Source of the DNA: Chitinophagales bacterium
GTDB taxonomy: Bacteria; Bacteroidota; Bacteroidia; Chitinophagales; BACL12
NCBI GenBank assembly: GCA_020636645.1
Contig: JACJXO010000001.1
Location: 558,001 to 622,000, forward strand
Reading direction: 5' to 3'
Length of the DNA: 64,000 nt
Shown here: positions 1 to 8,479 of the stretch, piece by piece
Layout: each line of letters starts with the position of its first letter
Numbering within the stretch: the stretch's first letter is position 1
Position numbers and translations under genes: made by a program
Notes under the pieces: model-generated
What the model saw: only the letters and a program-made list of their open reading frames with translations
The model's database searches: none
What the model was told of the DNA's origin: nothing

Positions 1-1083
1 GGCCAGTGCGATCCAGATGAGACCTATGACCGGTGCGAAGAAGATCACGAACAGCGAGTTGGCTGCATTATTCACCCCGTTGGGATCCAGTTTAATGAAG
101 CCCAGCAATTCGTTGTCCAGGTTGTTGGCTGCAAAGATGGTGAGTGACCCTCCGGCCTGTTCGAAGATGGCCCAGAAGATGACCGAGAACACGATGAACA
201 ACAAGGCGGCAAACAATCTGCGCACTTCTGCACCTGAGTGTTTGGTCATCTCATAGAACAACCATAGCAAAGCGGCAGGACCGACGATATACATGAACCA
301 ATCCACATAAACCGGATTGGCCACCATTTTCATGATGATGGGAATGGAGATCAGACCACCTGCATAGACAGCATATTCATACCAGCGCTTGGAAGCCTGA
401 ATGGAATTACCCGGCTTACTGGCGTCACGCAGCGGCGATAAACCAATAGTGGCCATAGTATTTCTTGTATAGACAAAGGTGAGGAGGCTGATGGTCATGA
501 CCACGGCCACCAGACCAAAGGCCACGTTCCAGGTGGCTCCTTCGGGAACCATGGATGTCAGCATCGTACCCTTGCCAATGGAGATACAGAAATAACCGCC
601 CAGCAGGGCGCCGATGTTGATACCGGAGTAGAACAGGGAGAAACCTGCATCACGACGGGCATCACCGTCTTTGTACAGCGCACCTACCATGGTAGAAATA
701 TTCGGTTTGAAGAAACCGGTGCCGATGATGTTGAAGCTGATACCGAGGAAGAAGAACTGATGCGGATCAACGGCCAGGATGATGGAACCGGTGATCATCA
801 AAAGCCCGCCCCAGAACAGCGACTTCCGGAATCCGAGGATCTTATCGGCAAACAAACCGCCGATAAAGGTGAATGCATAGACAAATGCCTGTGTGGCTCC
901 ATACTGCAGGTTGGCCGTCTTGTCTTCCATCAACAGCTGGTTGATCATGAAGTAGGTCAGCATGCCCCGCATACCGTAGAAGCTGAACCGCTCCCACATT
1001 TCACTAAAGAACAAATACCAGATCTGTCTGGGGTATTTGCCTTTAAAGTCCTGGATCTCTTCGAGAGTTTGGTGATGACTCAT
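1..1083 (-). CDS. POT family proton-coupled oligopeptide transporter, partial at left edge
   Basis: Inner-membrane di/tripeptide:proton symporter of the POT/PTR (MFS) family. The reading frame starts at the ATG complement of 1081-1083 and stays open for 361 codons to base 1, so the C-terminal part lies outside the window. The N-terminus holds the ExxERF proton-coupling motif (SEMWERF, about residues 28-34), and the family signature GTGFFKPNISTMVG follows near residue 122. It lies just downstream of a full-length paralogue on the same strand, with a terminator between them, so it probably has its own promoter; TAACTTTA upstream is a weak candidate -7 box. Peptide substrates are inferred from family only. 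Confidence 0.9.
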   Translation of the reverse strand, partial: MSHHQTLEEIQDFKGKYPRQIWYLFFSEMWERFSFYGMRGMLTYFMINQLLMEDKTANLQYGATQAFVYAFTFIGGLFADKILGFRKSLFWGGLLMITGSIILAVDPHQFFFLGISFNIIGTGFFKPNISTMVGALYKDGDARRDAGFSLFYSGINIGALLGGYFCISIGKGTMLTSMVPEGATWNVAFGLVAVVMTISLLTFVYTRNTMATIGLSPLRDASKPGNSIQASKRWYEYAVYAGGLISIPIIMKMVANPVYVDWFMYIVGPAALLWLFYEMTKHSGAEVRRLFAALLFIVFSVIFWAIFEQAGGSLTIFAANNLDNELLGFIKLDPNGVNNAANSLFVIFFAPVIGLIWIALA

Positions 1084-1202
1084 AGATAGTTGTTTTGTTG
1101 GCTCCCTGCCTGAGGGAGGGATTTGGTGCCGCTAAAGTTAAAAGATTTCCCGGGAGGCAAGACCTCCTGATCTTCCGGCATTCCAAAACCATGCCCGGAC
1201 CA

Positions 1203-1233
1203 CAAAAAAGGGCGCAGTTTTAACACTGCGCCC
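1203..1233 (-). terminator. Rho-independent terminator of the second POT gene
   Basis: A perfect 9-bp stem (GGGCGCAGT, 1210-1218, with ACTGCGCCC, 1225-1233) and a 6-nt loop. Read on the minus strand it is followed directly by a run of six T (complement of 1204-1209). It sits 25 bases past the stop of the POT gene ending at 1258, as expected for that gene's terminator. Confidence 0.85.
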
Positions 1234-1257
1234 GATTTTTCTTGCTTCCGTATGACC

Positions 1258-2979
1258 TTATACCAGGCCTTTCTCCCGCATGACACGGTTCAGCCAGCGC
1301 AGCAGCAGGAACATCATGACTGCTGCCACCATGACCAGAGCAAAGTTGGTCAGGAAGAATCCGTCTTTGTTTTCAGTTGCTTCAAAATTGCTGGAGAGGA
1401 TGCCTGCCAGCTTGTTTCCAACCGAGGTGGACAGGAAGAAACCTCCCATCATCAGAGCTGTGAGACGTGGTGGTGATAATTTAGACACCAGGGAAAGACC
1501 CATCGGACTCAGACAGAGTTCGCCGATGGTGATCACTCCATAGGTAGCAATGAGCCACATACTGCTTGCCTTTTCATCGTCCAGGTTGGTGCTCTTCACC
1601 GCCATGACCATCACCAGTGCAGACAAGGCCGTGATGACCAGACCAATAGCGATCTTACCCGGCGTGGTCGGCTCTTTCTTCCTTCGGCGCAACCAGCTGA
1701 AAACACCTACCACCAGCGGAGTGAGAACGATCACCCAAAACGGGTTTACACTTTGGTAGATCTCGGTTGATACCAGCTTGAGATCCTTACCTTCTGCTGG
1801 TCGTTCATCTGCCGGCAGATTCTCAAAATATCTCTTACTTGTTTCCAGGCTTCCGATATGTGCATTGAGTTCTTTGGAAGCATCGCTGCCAGCTTCCAGT
1901 TTGGAAGCTTCCACTTTCAGGCTGTCCAGGTGATGTGTGAAGGCCTCTTCAGACATGCCGAGTTCAGGAAAATAGGTTACGTTCTGGGTCATGCCGATGG
2001 CATTGGCAGGTTTGGCGATGGCTGCAGGCATCTCCCGGTCTGTATATTCTTCGGCCCACACGGTCAGGGCATCTCCATTCTGGTGAAAGACCGCCCAGAA
2101 CACTACGATACATCCATATACTGATAACAAGGCAGCGATCGGTCCGCGGTCTTCCTTATCTGCAGAAAACATCAGATACAGAAAGAACCCGATGACAGGG
2201 ATACAGCCGAAGATGAACGCATCATTGGTATCTGTTCCGAAAATGTTACCATCGCCACCTACACCTTTCAGGAAGTAACCGATGATACCGAACACGAACA
2301 TCGGAAGGATGGTTGCTGCCAGGATCACACCGGTTCCCATATCGCCGGGTTTGACCGGTTTCAGTGTATCAGCTTCCTTCACGTGTCTGGTACCACTGGC
2401 AAACACGATCAGACCGATGATCATACCGATACCGGCAGCAATGAAGGCGAAGCCCCAGCCGTAGTTGTTGCGCAGAAAAGCAGCCACGAAGTTGCAAATG
2501 AAGGCACCGATATTGATGCCCATGTAAAAGATGTTGTACCCGGAATCTTTATTGGCTATGTAGCGTGGATCATTGTATAGATTACCTACCAGGGTAGAAA
2601 TGTTTGGTTTGAAGAAACCGTTGCCCAGGATGATGAGCAGCAACGATACATAGAATGCTGTCTCGTTGTGAATGGATAATCCCAGGTATCCGGCAGCCAT
2701 GAGAGAGCCTCCCAGAAAGATGGACCTCCTGTACCCGAGGATCCTGTCGGCCAGCAGACCACCTATAAAAGGGGTGAGATAAACCAGTCCTATATAGGTA
2801 CCGTAGATGTCAGATTTTTTAGCACCTGAAAATCCCATACCTCCGTTCTCCAGGCTGTCCAGCATGTACAGGGAGAAGATACCCAGCATGAGGTAGTAGC
2901 CGAAGCGCTCCCACATTTCCGTAAAGAACAGCACATACAATCCTTTCGGGTGTGCTGCCAGTTTGCGTTCTGCAGTCAT
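1258..2979 (-). CDS. POT family proton-coupled oligopeptide transporter (full length)
   Basis: A 573-residue multi-spanning membrane protein of the POT/PTR family, which imports di- and tripeptides with protons. ExxERF is present as FTEMWERFGYY (about residues 20-30), and the second signature reads GNGFFKPNISTLVGN (about 118-132). Roughly 14 hydrophobic segments are visible, with a hydrophilic insertion around residues 320-410 between mid-protein membrane segments; such periplasmic insertions are seen in Bacteroidota members. It is a paralogue of the partial gene to its left, and the two form a tandem pair separated by a terminator. An NhaC-type antiporter lies just upstream on the same strand. 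Confidence 0.93.
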   Translation of the reverse strand: MTAERKLAAHPKGLYVLFFTEMWERFGYYLMLGIFSLYMLDSLENGGMGFSGAKKSDIYGTYIGLVYLTPFIGGLLADRILGYRRSIFLGGSLMAAGYLGLSIHNETAFYVSLLLIILGNGFFKPNISTLVGNLYNDPRYIANKDSGYNIFYMGINIGAFICNFVAAFLRNNYGWGFAFIAAGIGMIIGLIVFASGTRHVKEADTLKPVKPGDMGTGVILAATILPMFVFGIIGYFLKGVGGDGNIFGTDTNDAFIFGCIPVIGFFLYLMFSADKEDRGPIAALLSVYGCIVVFWAVFHQNGDALTVWAEEYTDREMPAAIAKPANAIGMTQNVTYFPELGMSEEAFTHHLDSLKVEASKLEAGSDASKELNAHIGSLETSKRYFENLPADERPAEGKDLKLVSTEIYQSVNPFWVIVLTPLVVGVFSWLRRRKKEPTTPGKIAIGLVITALSALVMVMAVKSTNLDDEKASSMWLIATYGVITIGELCLSPMGLSLVSKLSPPRLTALMMGGFFLSTSVGNKLAGILSSNFEATENKDGFFLTNFALVMVAAVMMFLLLRWLNRVMREKGLV

Positions 2980-3024
2980 GTAATGTTTTTTATTGGTTGA
3001 CTAAAAATATCATTTCTCCGGAAA

Positions 3025-4542
3025 TCAGGCCGTTGCCATCGGGTCATCAGATGGGATCTTAGCGATCCGTATGCCCAGATAGCCATATAATATGGTCATA
3101 AGCGGACTGATGATACAAAAGAAACAGAATGGCAGATAGGTCAGGGTGGCCACACCCAATACACCGGCCTGCGTAGCACCACAGGTATTCCAGGGTACCA
3201 GAACCGAGGTGACGGTGCCGCTGTCTTCCAGGGTACGGCTGAGGTTTTGCGGGGCCAGTCCACGCTGGCGGAAGGTCTTGGCAAACATCCTGCCGGGAAC
3301 GACAATGGCCAGGTACTGATCTGAAGCAGTTACGTTCAGGAATACACAGGAGGTTGCGGTCGTGGCGATGAGGGACCCTGTGGTCTTTGCACGTTCCACG
3401 AGTGGTCGTGTGATACGAGCCAGCAAACCCACACTTTCCATGACCCCTCCGAAACACATAGCACATACGATCAGCCAGATGGTATTCAGCATTCCTGCCA
3501 TACCGCGGGCACTCAGCAGACCGGCAGCGATCTCATTATCGCTTGATACGGAAATGGACCCCGACATGGCATTTACCACTGCCATATAGGATTGTTTGGC
3601 ATAGGAACCGGTGATGCCGGAAACCTCCGCCACGACCTCCGGCTGGAAAATGATGGCCACCACTCCTCCCAACAGTGATCCTATGAGCAAAGCGGTGATA
3701 GGGTCTGCTTTCTTAATGATCATCCATATGACAACGGCCGGTACGATGAAGAGAAAAATATTGATGTGAAAGGATTGGTGGATGGCATTGCCCAGGGCAT
3801 TCATGTTCTCTGGCGACACTTCAGGCATATGAAAGAAACCTATAAAAAGAAATAACAACAATGTAATGACCATACTTGGCACTGTGGTCAGTACCATGTA
3901 GCGGATATGTGTGAACAGGTCGGTACCCGCCATAGCCGGGGCCAGGTTGGTGGTATCACTCATGGGCGACATCTTATCACCGAAGTAAGCACCACTGATG
4001 ATGGCTCCTGCTATCCATCCCTCGTTCACTCCCATAGCCTGTCCGATACCGAGCAGGGCGATGCCTACCGTGGCTACCGTACTCCAGGAAGAACCTGTTG
4101 CCAATGAAACCACTGCGCAGATAATACAGGCTGCGAAGAGAAAGATTGTGGGATTCAGAATCTGTAATCCATAGTAGATCATGGCAGGTACCACACCGCT
4201 GATAAGCCAGGTTCCTGCCAGTGCGCCGATGAGCAGCAGGATCAGGATGGCATTCATGGCAGACATGATGCTGTGTACCACCCCTTCGATCATGTGGGAA
4301 AGCGGAACCTTCAGCATCAGACCCATTACAGCGGCTACCGCAGCTGCAATGATCAGTGCTATCTGATTGGCACCTGATGTGGCCATGTCTCCAAAGAAGA
4401 GCACGTTCAACACCAGTAATCCTACCAGCACCAGTACCGGCAGCAAGGCATGTAATATTCCCGGTTCCTGTCCGTCAGGGTGTAAACGATCGTCCATAAA
4501 CGCTGTCTGATTGGTTGCACCAAAATACAGGTTTCCGTCCAT
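3025..4542 (-). CDS. nhaC: NhaC family Na+/H+ antiporter
   Basis: A 505-residue integral membrane protein with about 11-12 hydrophobic helices. It resembles the NhaC/ArsB-like Na+/H+ antiporter family: conserved segments include GAIISGAYFGDKMSPMSDTTNLAPA (residues 184-208) and the Ser/Gly-rich stretch ATGSSWSTVATVGIA. The family exchanges cytoplasmic Na+ for external protons; some members act as Na+-lactate/malate antiporters, so the exact substrate is not fixed. The start ATG gives a soluble N-terminal stretch of about 27 residues before the first helix. It lies 45 bases upstream of the POT gene on the same strand and could be cotranscribed with it. Confidence 0.88.
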   Translation of the reverse strand: MDGNLYFGATNQTAFMDDRLHPDGQEPGILHALLPVLVLVGLLVLNVLFFGDMATSGANQIALIIAAAVAAVMGLMLKVPLSHMIEGVVHSIMSAMNAILILLLIGALAGTWLISGVVPAMIYYGLQILNPTIFLFAACIICAVVSLATGSSWSTVATVGIALLGIGQAMGVNEGWIAGAIISGAYFGDKMSPMSDTTNLAPAMAGTDLFTHIRYMVLTTVPSMVITLLLFLFIGFFHMPEVSPENMNALGNAIHQSFHINIFLFIVPAVVIWMIIKKADPITALLIGSLLGGVVAIIFQPEVVAEVSGITGSYAKQSYMAVVNAMSGSISVSSDNEIAAGLLSARGMAGMLNTIWLIVCAMCFGGVMESVGLLARITRPLVERAKTTGSLIATTATSCVFLNVTASDQYLAIVVPGRMFAKTFRQRGLAPQNLSRTLEDSGTVTSVLVPWNTCGATQAGVLGVATLTYLPFCFFCIISPLMTILYGYLGIRIAKIPSDDPMATA

Positions 4543-4603
4543 ACAGACCCTGTGTTCTGTTATACCGGAATAGCCGGACAGTTTCTGATGCTACTTACAA
4601 CGG

Positions 4604-4637
4604 TAATAAAAGGCCACAAAGCTGCGGCCTTTTATTA
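4604..4637 (-). terminator. Terminator hairpin downstream of the lipoprotein gene
   Basis: A 12-bp perfect stem, TAATAAAAGGCC (4604-4615) with GGCCTTTTATTA (4626-4637), and a 10-nt loop. The A/T-rich base of the stem gives a TTTTATTA tract in either direction. It lies 92 bases past the stop of the minus-strand lipoprotein gene. No plus-strand gene ends here, so it is assigned to the minus strand. Confidence 0.7.
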
Positions 4638-4728
4638 TCTTGATTCACCTGCCGGTCGTTGTACCGGCGAACCTATTGTGCTCTCCGTGGCGGGGATAGC
4701 CTGAGGATAGCTGAGGGCTCTTCCTTTG

Positions 4729-5265
4729 TCAGGGAGACAATGTCCTGCCAGACACCTCCCTGCGCTCTTTGGTGATCTCATCATACCTCTCCATATCCAG
4801 GAGCAGGTGGGCATAGTGGTTGTTGTACGATGCCAGTTTGAACTCGGTTGTTCCGTACATCACATATCCATAAATTCCATTTTTATCGTAAGCCATCACG
4901 GTATAGCGACCACCGGCACCGGGGTTCGGACCGAACCTGAGGTATTCACCGTTGGCATCGAAACTCACGTGCAGGATGTTGCCTGAAAGTCCAGTTACCA
5001 CACCGGGAGTTCCGGCCGGGATGACGATCTCCTGCACTTCGCGACCACCCACGATCTTCAGCTCACCTTCGGTGATGGTGGTCTCCGTAGCGCTCAGCTG
5101 CCTTTGCATCACGATGTCATCGCTCAGATAGAACTGTATCTGTTTCACCTGCTCTTCTCCGATGTTGGCGCTTCTCTGCACCGAAGTGGTGTAAGGACTC
5201 AGCGCCTCAGAACAGGAAGCCAGGAAAAGTCCGGCGGCGATCAGTGTCAGGTAGAATACTCGCAT
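4729..5265 (-). CDS. Small lipoprotein of unknown function
   Basis: A 178-residue protein with a lipoprotein signal: MRVFYLTLIAAGLFLASCSEA ends in a lipobox with cysteine near residue 18. The chosen ATG (complement of 5263-5265) puts the basic n-region directly before the hydrophobic core; a longer in-frame start at 5304 adds 13 residues with no signal character. The mature part is mostly polar beta-type sequence with no recognised domain. It includes a segment resembling a beta-sandwich or lipid-exposed domain (IVIPAGTPGVVTGLSG) followed by YTVMAYDKNGIYGYVMYG. It probably sits in an envelope leaflet. It is divergently transcribed from the neighbouring MFS gene. Confidence 0.75.
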   Translation of the reverse strand: MRVFYLTLIAAGLFLASCSEALSPYTTSVQRSANIGEEQVKQIQFYLSDDIVMQRQLSATETTITEGELKIVGGREVQEIVIPAGTPGVVTGLSGNILHVSFDANGEYLRFGPNPGAGGRYTVMAYDKNGIYGYVMYGTTEFKLASYNNHYAHLLLDMERYDEITKERREVSGRTLSP

Positions 5266-5315
5266 ACCTTGTATTTTACAGATGGAATGCAAGGACTGTG
5301 CCAAGAGAGCATCGT

Positions 5316-5399
5316 TGGCAATTGGCGGCAGGCAGTTGGCAACTTGATTAAACGGGTTTTACAATTCTTTTTCGGCTTACAGACTGAGAACTGCCAACT
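5316..5399. repeat. Degenerate TTGGCAG-type heptamer repeats, inverted pair
   Basis: The stretch 5316-5345 carries imperfect TTGGCAG-family heptamers. About 50 bases on, the complementary form GAACTGCCAACT appears (around 5387-5400), just before the MFS promoter. This is the same family as the perfect array at 16591-16664. The two orientations could pair as a weak stem in the divergent intergenic region. Confidence 0.5.
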
Positions 5400-5403
5400 A
5401 TCT

Positions 5404-5411
5404 TACTTTTG
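5404..5411 (+). promoter_or_regulatory. -7 box TACTTTTG of the MFS gene
   Basis: An exact match to the Bacteroidota -7 consensus TAnnTTTG, 7 nt before the MFS start codon at 5419. A transcript starting 3-5 nt past the box would have almost no 5' leader. No clear TTTG -33 element was found at 19-20 nt spacing. Confidence 0.5.
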
Positions 5412-5418
5412 CTCTCGC

Positions 5419-6639
5419 ATGAACCGCAACGAACGCATCCTGATGGTGATCCTGGCCGGGATCAACTTCACCCATATTCTCGACTTCATGATCATGATGC
5501 CGCTGGGGCCTCAGCTCATGCGCATCTTTGAGATCAGCCCGGCGCAATTCTCCACCCTGGTGGCCAGCTATACCTTCAGTGCCTTTGCTTCCGGACTCAT
5601 CGCAGCCTTTTTTGTTGACAGGTTCGACAGAAAGCGGGTTCTGCTGTTCGGCTATACCGGATTCATCATCGGTACCCTGGGTTGTGCCATCGCTCCCACT
5701 TATCTGCTGCTGATGCTCGCCCGCATCGTTGCAGGTCTCTTCGGCGGACTCATTGGCGCACAGGTGCTGAGCATCATCGGTGATACCTTTCCCTATGAAA
5801 AAAGAGCCACTGCCATGGGTGCACTGACCGCTGCCTTCTCGCTGGCTTCGGTGTTCGGTGTACCACTGGGCATCTACCTGGCAACCCTGTTCAGCTGGCA
5901 TGCACCGTTCGTATTAGCCGGGGGACTCGCTATCGTCATCAACGGGCTGGCGATGAAGTTCGTGCCGAGCATCAGCGGACACATCCAGGAAAAAGGTGCA
6001 AACAAAGCCTGGGTTTCTTACCAGCATATCCTGGCAGACCGCAACCAGCAATGGGCTATTCTGCTGGGCGTGGTCATGATGCTGGGACATTTCAGTATCA
6101 TCCCTTTCATCGCTACTTATTTGGTGCAGAATGTAGGTTTCACCGAACATGAGATCACCTATGTTTATTTGCTGGGAGGTGCATTGACCATTTTCACTTC
6201 ACCGATGATAGGCCGCATCGCCGACAGAAAAGGAAAATTTCCTGTCTTCGCTTTGTTCTGCACCCTGACCCTGATCCCGATCTTTCTCATCACCAATATG
6301 CCACCCATTGCCATAGGACTTGCCCTCGTAGTGACCAGCTTCTTCTTCATCGTGGTGGGCGGACGGATGATCCCGATGCAGGCCATGGTCACCTCAGTGG
6401 TACCGGCCCGTCAGCGGGGAGGATTCATGAGTATCAATTCATCGATCGTGCAGCTCGGCAGTGGTACCGCTTCCATGCTGGCAGGACTCATCATCTCAGA
6501 AACACCCGATGGCAAACTGCAGAACTATAATGTAGTGGGCTACGTAGCCATCGCCTTCAGTATCCTGGCGATCTTCATTGCAAGAAAGCTGAAACCAGCG
6601 GAGGAAAATTCGGAGGTTGGAATGCGGAAACCGGAATGA
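5419..6639 (+). CDS. MFS transporter
   Basis: A 406-residue major facilitator superfamily transporter with 12 predicted membrane helices. The reading frame is open from 5104, but the ATG at 5419 (MNRNERILMVILAG) starts directly before the first helix and follows a -7 box, so it is preferred. The loop 2-3 motif is clear: FFVDRFDRKRVLLFGY (about residues 68-83), followed by ARIVAGLFGGLIGAQ and a second half with GRIADRKGKFPVF. The overall look is of the AraJ/sugar-efflux/DHA1 type, so drug or sugar efflux is possible; the substrate is unknown. Confidence 0.88.
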   Translation: MNRNERILMVILAGINFTHILDFMIMMPLGPQLMRIFEISPAQFSTLVASYTFSAFASGLIAAFFVDRFDRKRVLLFGYTGFIIGTLGCAIAPTYLLLMLARIVAGLFGGLIGAQVLSIIGDTFPYEKRATAMGALTAAFSLASVFGVPLGIYLATLFSWHAPFVLAGGLAIVINGLAMKFVPSISGHIQEKGANKAWVSYQHILADRNQQWAILLGVVMMLGHFSIIPFIATYLVQNVGFTEHEITYVYLLGGALTIFTSPMIGRIADRKGKFPVFALFCTLTLIPIFLITNMPPIAIGLALVVTSFFFIVVGGRMIPMQAMVTSVVPARQRGGFMSINSSIVQLGSGTASMLAGLIISETPDGKLQNYNVVGYVAIAFSILAIFIARKLKPAEENSEVGMRKPE

Positions 6640-6896
6640 TCACATTCTGAAATTGGAATTGGATATTCTATTCAATAAAGCGGAGTCATTCCTGAAGCTG
6701 ACGAAGGAAGCTATCAGGAATCTCTTATCTCAGTTTTCGATATCATTTTTTTTGATCACATTTCCTTCGCAAGGGACAGTAATTTGAAAACTGATAAGGT
6801 ATAGAAAACTGCCTAACGCAAAGGCACAGGTTCCGGCTTCGCCGAAACAAGCGCAAAGGACGCAACGATCTTTCTAACTTGCTTCGCCTTTTAATT
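6640..6896. repeat. Gene-free stretch with CGCAAAGG-type short repeats
   Basis: No convincing coding frame is present between the MFS stop and the TPM-gene array. Around 6818-6868 there are GCAAAGG-containing units (CGCAAAGGCAC, GCGCAAAGGACGCAAC) flanking a small hairpin with a CCGGC/GCCG-type core. The same kind of unit recurs at 20499-20531. The rest (6640-6815) is AT-rich sequence with no recognised feature. Confidence 0.45.
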
Positions 6897-6972
6897 CACT
6901 ACTCACTACTCACTACTCACTACTCACTACTCACTACTCACTACTCACTACTCACTACTCACTACTCACTAC
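6897..6972. repeat. Heptamer tandem array, CACTACT x about 10.9
   Basis: Ten perfect head-to-tail copies of the 7-base unit CACTACT run from 6897 to 6966, followed by six bases of an eleventh. On the minus strand the unit reads AGTAGTG. The array ends inside the stop codon of the minus-strand TPM gene (TAG, complement of 6969-6971), so the first repeat after the gene contains its stop. Because 7 is not a multiple of 3, TAG and TGA recur in all three minus-strand frames. Confidence 0.95.
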
Positions 6973-8426
6973 CAACTGCTTCCCGCACCACCACCACCGG
7001 AGCTGCCGCCGCCGAAGCTGCCGCCACCGCCTCCGCCACCACCACTTCCTCCGCTACCACTGCCAGAACTGGCTGTCTTCATAGCGATGGTAAATGTGGA
7101 ATAGGTAATATCCCCGCAATGTTTACAGGTATAGGTCTTTTGTCCTTTTCCGGTGCTGGTATAAGTGGCTGCCACCAGGGTCTCTGTCTTGGTATGCTTC
7201 CTGGTCTTGCCGCCACAATTCTTGCAGGTGGTATAAGCCGACTTGCCCAGATCGTATCGATAGACGGTGGTCTCTCCGGAGGAGCGGTCCAGCCAGACAT
7301 CATAGTCGATGGACTTGATCTTTTCTTCGGTGATCTGCACATCCTTCAGATAAGCATCATCACTTTTCTCATCCAGTTTTTCCATGGGTATGCCACTGCT
7401 GCTGAGGGGCGGCGTGTTGCGCAGTTTATGTTGATTGCGCTTATACCAGAACCAGTAACCCAGCATAGGCACAGGCATGAAAATAGCCGCAGCGCCCCAG
7501 CCATTGCTGTGCGATTGTTGCATCTGCTGGTGTACCGTGTAGGCCTCTTTCCCTTCGGTGTACTGGGTGATCCAGTGATTGAGACGATAGCGTTTGATGA
7601 TGGTCAGCAGGATAAGAATGCCGTATAGAATAAGCAGGAACTCCCCAACCCTCAGCATGCCGGTCATCAGCTGTGAGCTGACCAGTGCAGCGGGCAGTCC
7701 CACTCCCAGAAATGTGCGCCGGGAAGCAGAGGTCATGCTGCTGAAATTTGATTTCACATAAGCAGGAGCTTTTTTGATGCCTTTCTTCTCGCTGTTCCAT
7801 CCCAGCCACTGAAAGAGTATCCAGGGAAGTCCCAGACCGATAAGCCATCCCGGCGACACCGGTTTGCGCAAGAAACTTCTGGTATCATTGCCATAAGCAT
7901 CGGTGGTGGACAGGATCTCTTCGCGGTATCGTGGATCCATCAGGATGCGGTTCACTTCTTCAATGCCATCTATCAGAGCCTGACCGTATCGTCCTTCTTT
8001 AGCCCGGGGTACCATGCGTTCCACCTGTATGCGCTTGCATACGCCATCGGTCAAAACGGGTTCGAGTCCGTATCCCGTCTCAAATTCCATGCGTCGCTGA
8101 TCGATGACCATGAGGATAAGCAGGCCGTTGTTGACATCCGCCTGGCCGATGCCCCACTTCCGGAATAGCTCGGTAGCAAATTCTTTGGGCACCAGGTAGT
8201 CAATGGACTCCAGCACGACCACAGCCACCTGTGCCGTGGTACTATCCTCCAGGCGAAGCAGCATACTGTTGATCGTAGAGATCTCATCACCGGTCAGGTA
8301 ATGGTCCGGGTCACTCACATAGTTGCTGAGCGACTGGCGTTTGGGATTGGGTACATCATCCACCGTGTAGGTGCCGGCCAGCGACACCAGGGGCAGGAAT
8401 ACAAACAGGAAGATGGCAGCTCGCAT
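6969..8426 (-). CDS. TPM-domain membrane protein with zinc-ribbon-like module and Gly/Ser-rich tail
   Basis: A 485-residue protein with a signal peptide (MRAAIFLFVFLPLVSLAG), then a TPM domain at about residues 35-175 (LTGDEISTINSMLLRLEDST..., AVVVLESID, NNGLLILMVIDQRRMEFETGYGLE). Several membrane helices follow (about 195-330), then a CxxC-x(n)-CxxC pair (CKNCGG and CKHCG, about 400-440) that could bind zinc. The last 35 residues are Gly/Ser-rich and end in SSW. TPM proteins (YgcG/Psb32/Rossmann-like) are envelope proteins, with phosphatase activity reported for a plant member. The zinc-ribbon-like part between membrane and glycine tail is unusual against the short TPM protein at 33749-34492. 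Confidence 0.85.
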   Translation of the reverse strand: MRAAIFLFVFLPLVSLAGTYTVDDVPNPKRQSLSNYVSDPDHYLTGDEISTINSMLLRLEDSTTAQVAVVVLESIDYLVPKEFATELFRKWGIGQADVNNGLLILMVIDQRRMEFETGYGLEPVLTDGVCKRIQVERMVPRAKEGRYGQALIDGIEEVNRILMDPRYREEILSTTDAYGNDTRSFLRKPVSPGWLIGLGLPWILFQWLGWNSEKKGIKKAPAYVKSNFSSMTSASRRTFLGVGLPAALVSSQLMTGMLRVGEFLLILYGILILLTIIKRYRLNHWITQYTEGKEAYTVHQQMQQSHSNGWGAAAIFMPVPMLGYWFWYKRNQHKLRNTPPLSSSGIPMEKLDEKSDDAYLKDVQITEEKIKSIDYDVWLDRSSGETTVYRYDLGKSAYTTCKNCGGKTRKHTKTETLVAATYTSTGKGQKTYTCKHCGDITYSTFTIAMKTASSGSGSGGSGGGGGGGGSFGGGSSGGGGAGSSW

Positions 8427-8433
8427 AGGTAAA

Positions 8434-8441
8434 CAAATATA
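8434..8441 (-). promoter_or_regulatory. -7 box TATATTTG of the TPM gene
   Basis: A minus-strand match to TAnnTTTG, 7 nt upstream of the ATG at 8426. It supports that start and implies a very short leader. Confidence 0.45.
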
Positions 8442-8479
8442 CGATTCACCTTAACCAAAAGCTACCGACCTGAGAATGC

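Noticed and set aside
5104..5418. 105-codon N-terminal extension of the MFS protein
   Set aside because: It overlaps the lipoprotein gene on the other strand and the -7 box; a clean transporter start lies at 5419.
6897..6972. CRISPR-like array
   Set aside because: The unit is 7 bases with no spacers; it is a simple tandem repeat. The same holds for 16591-16664.
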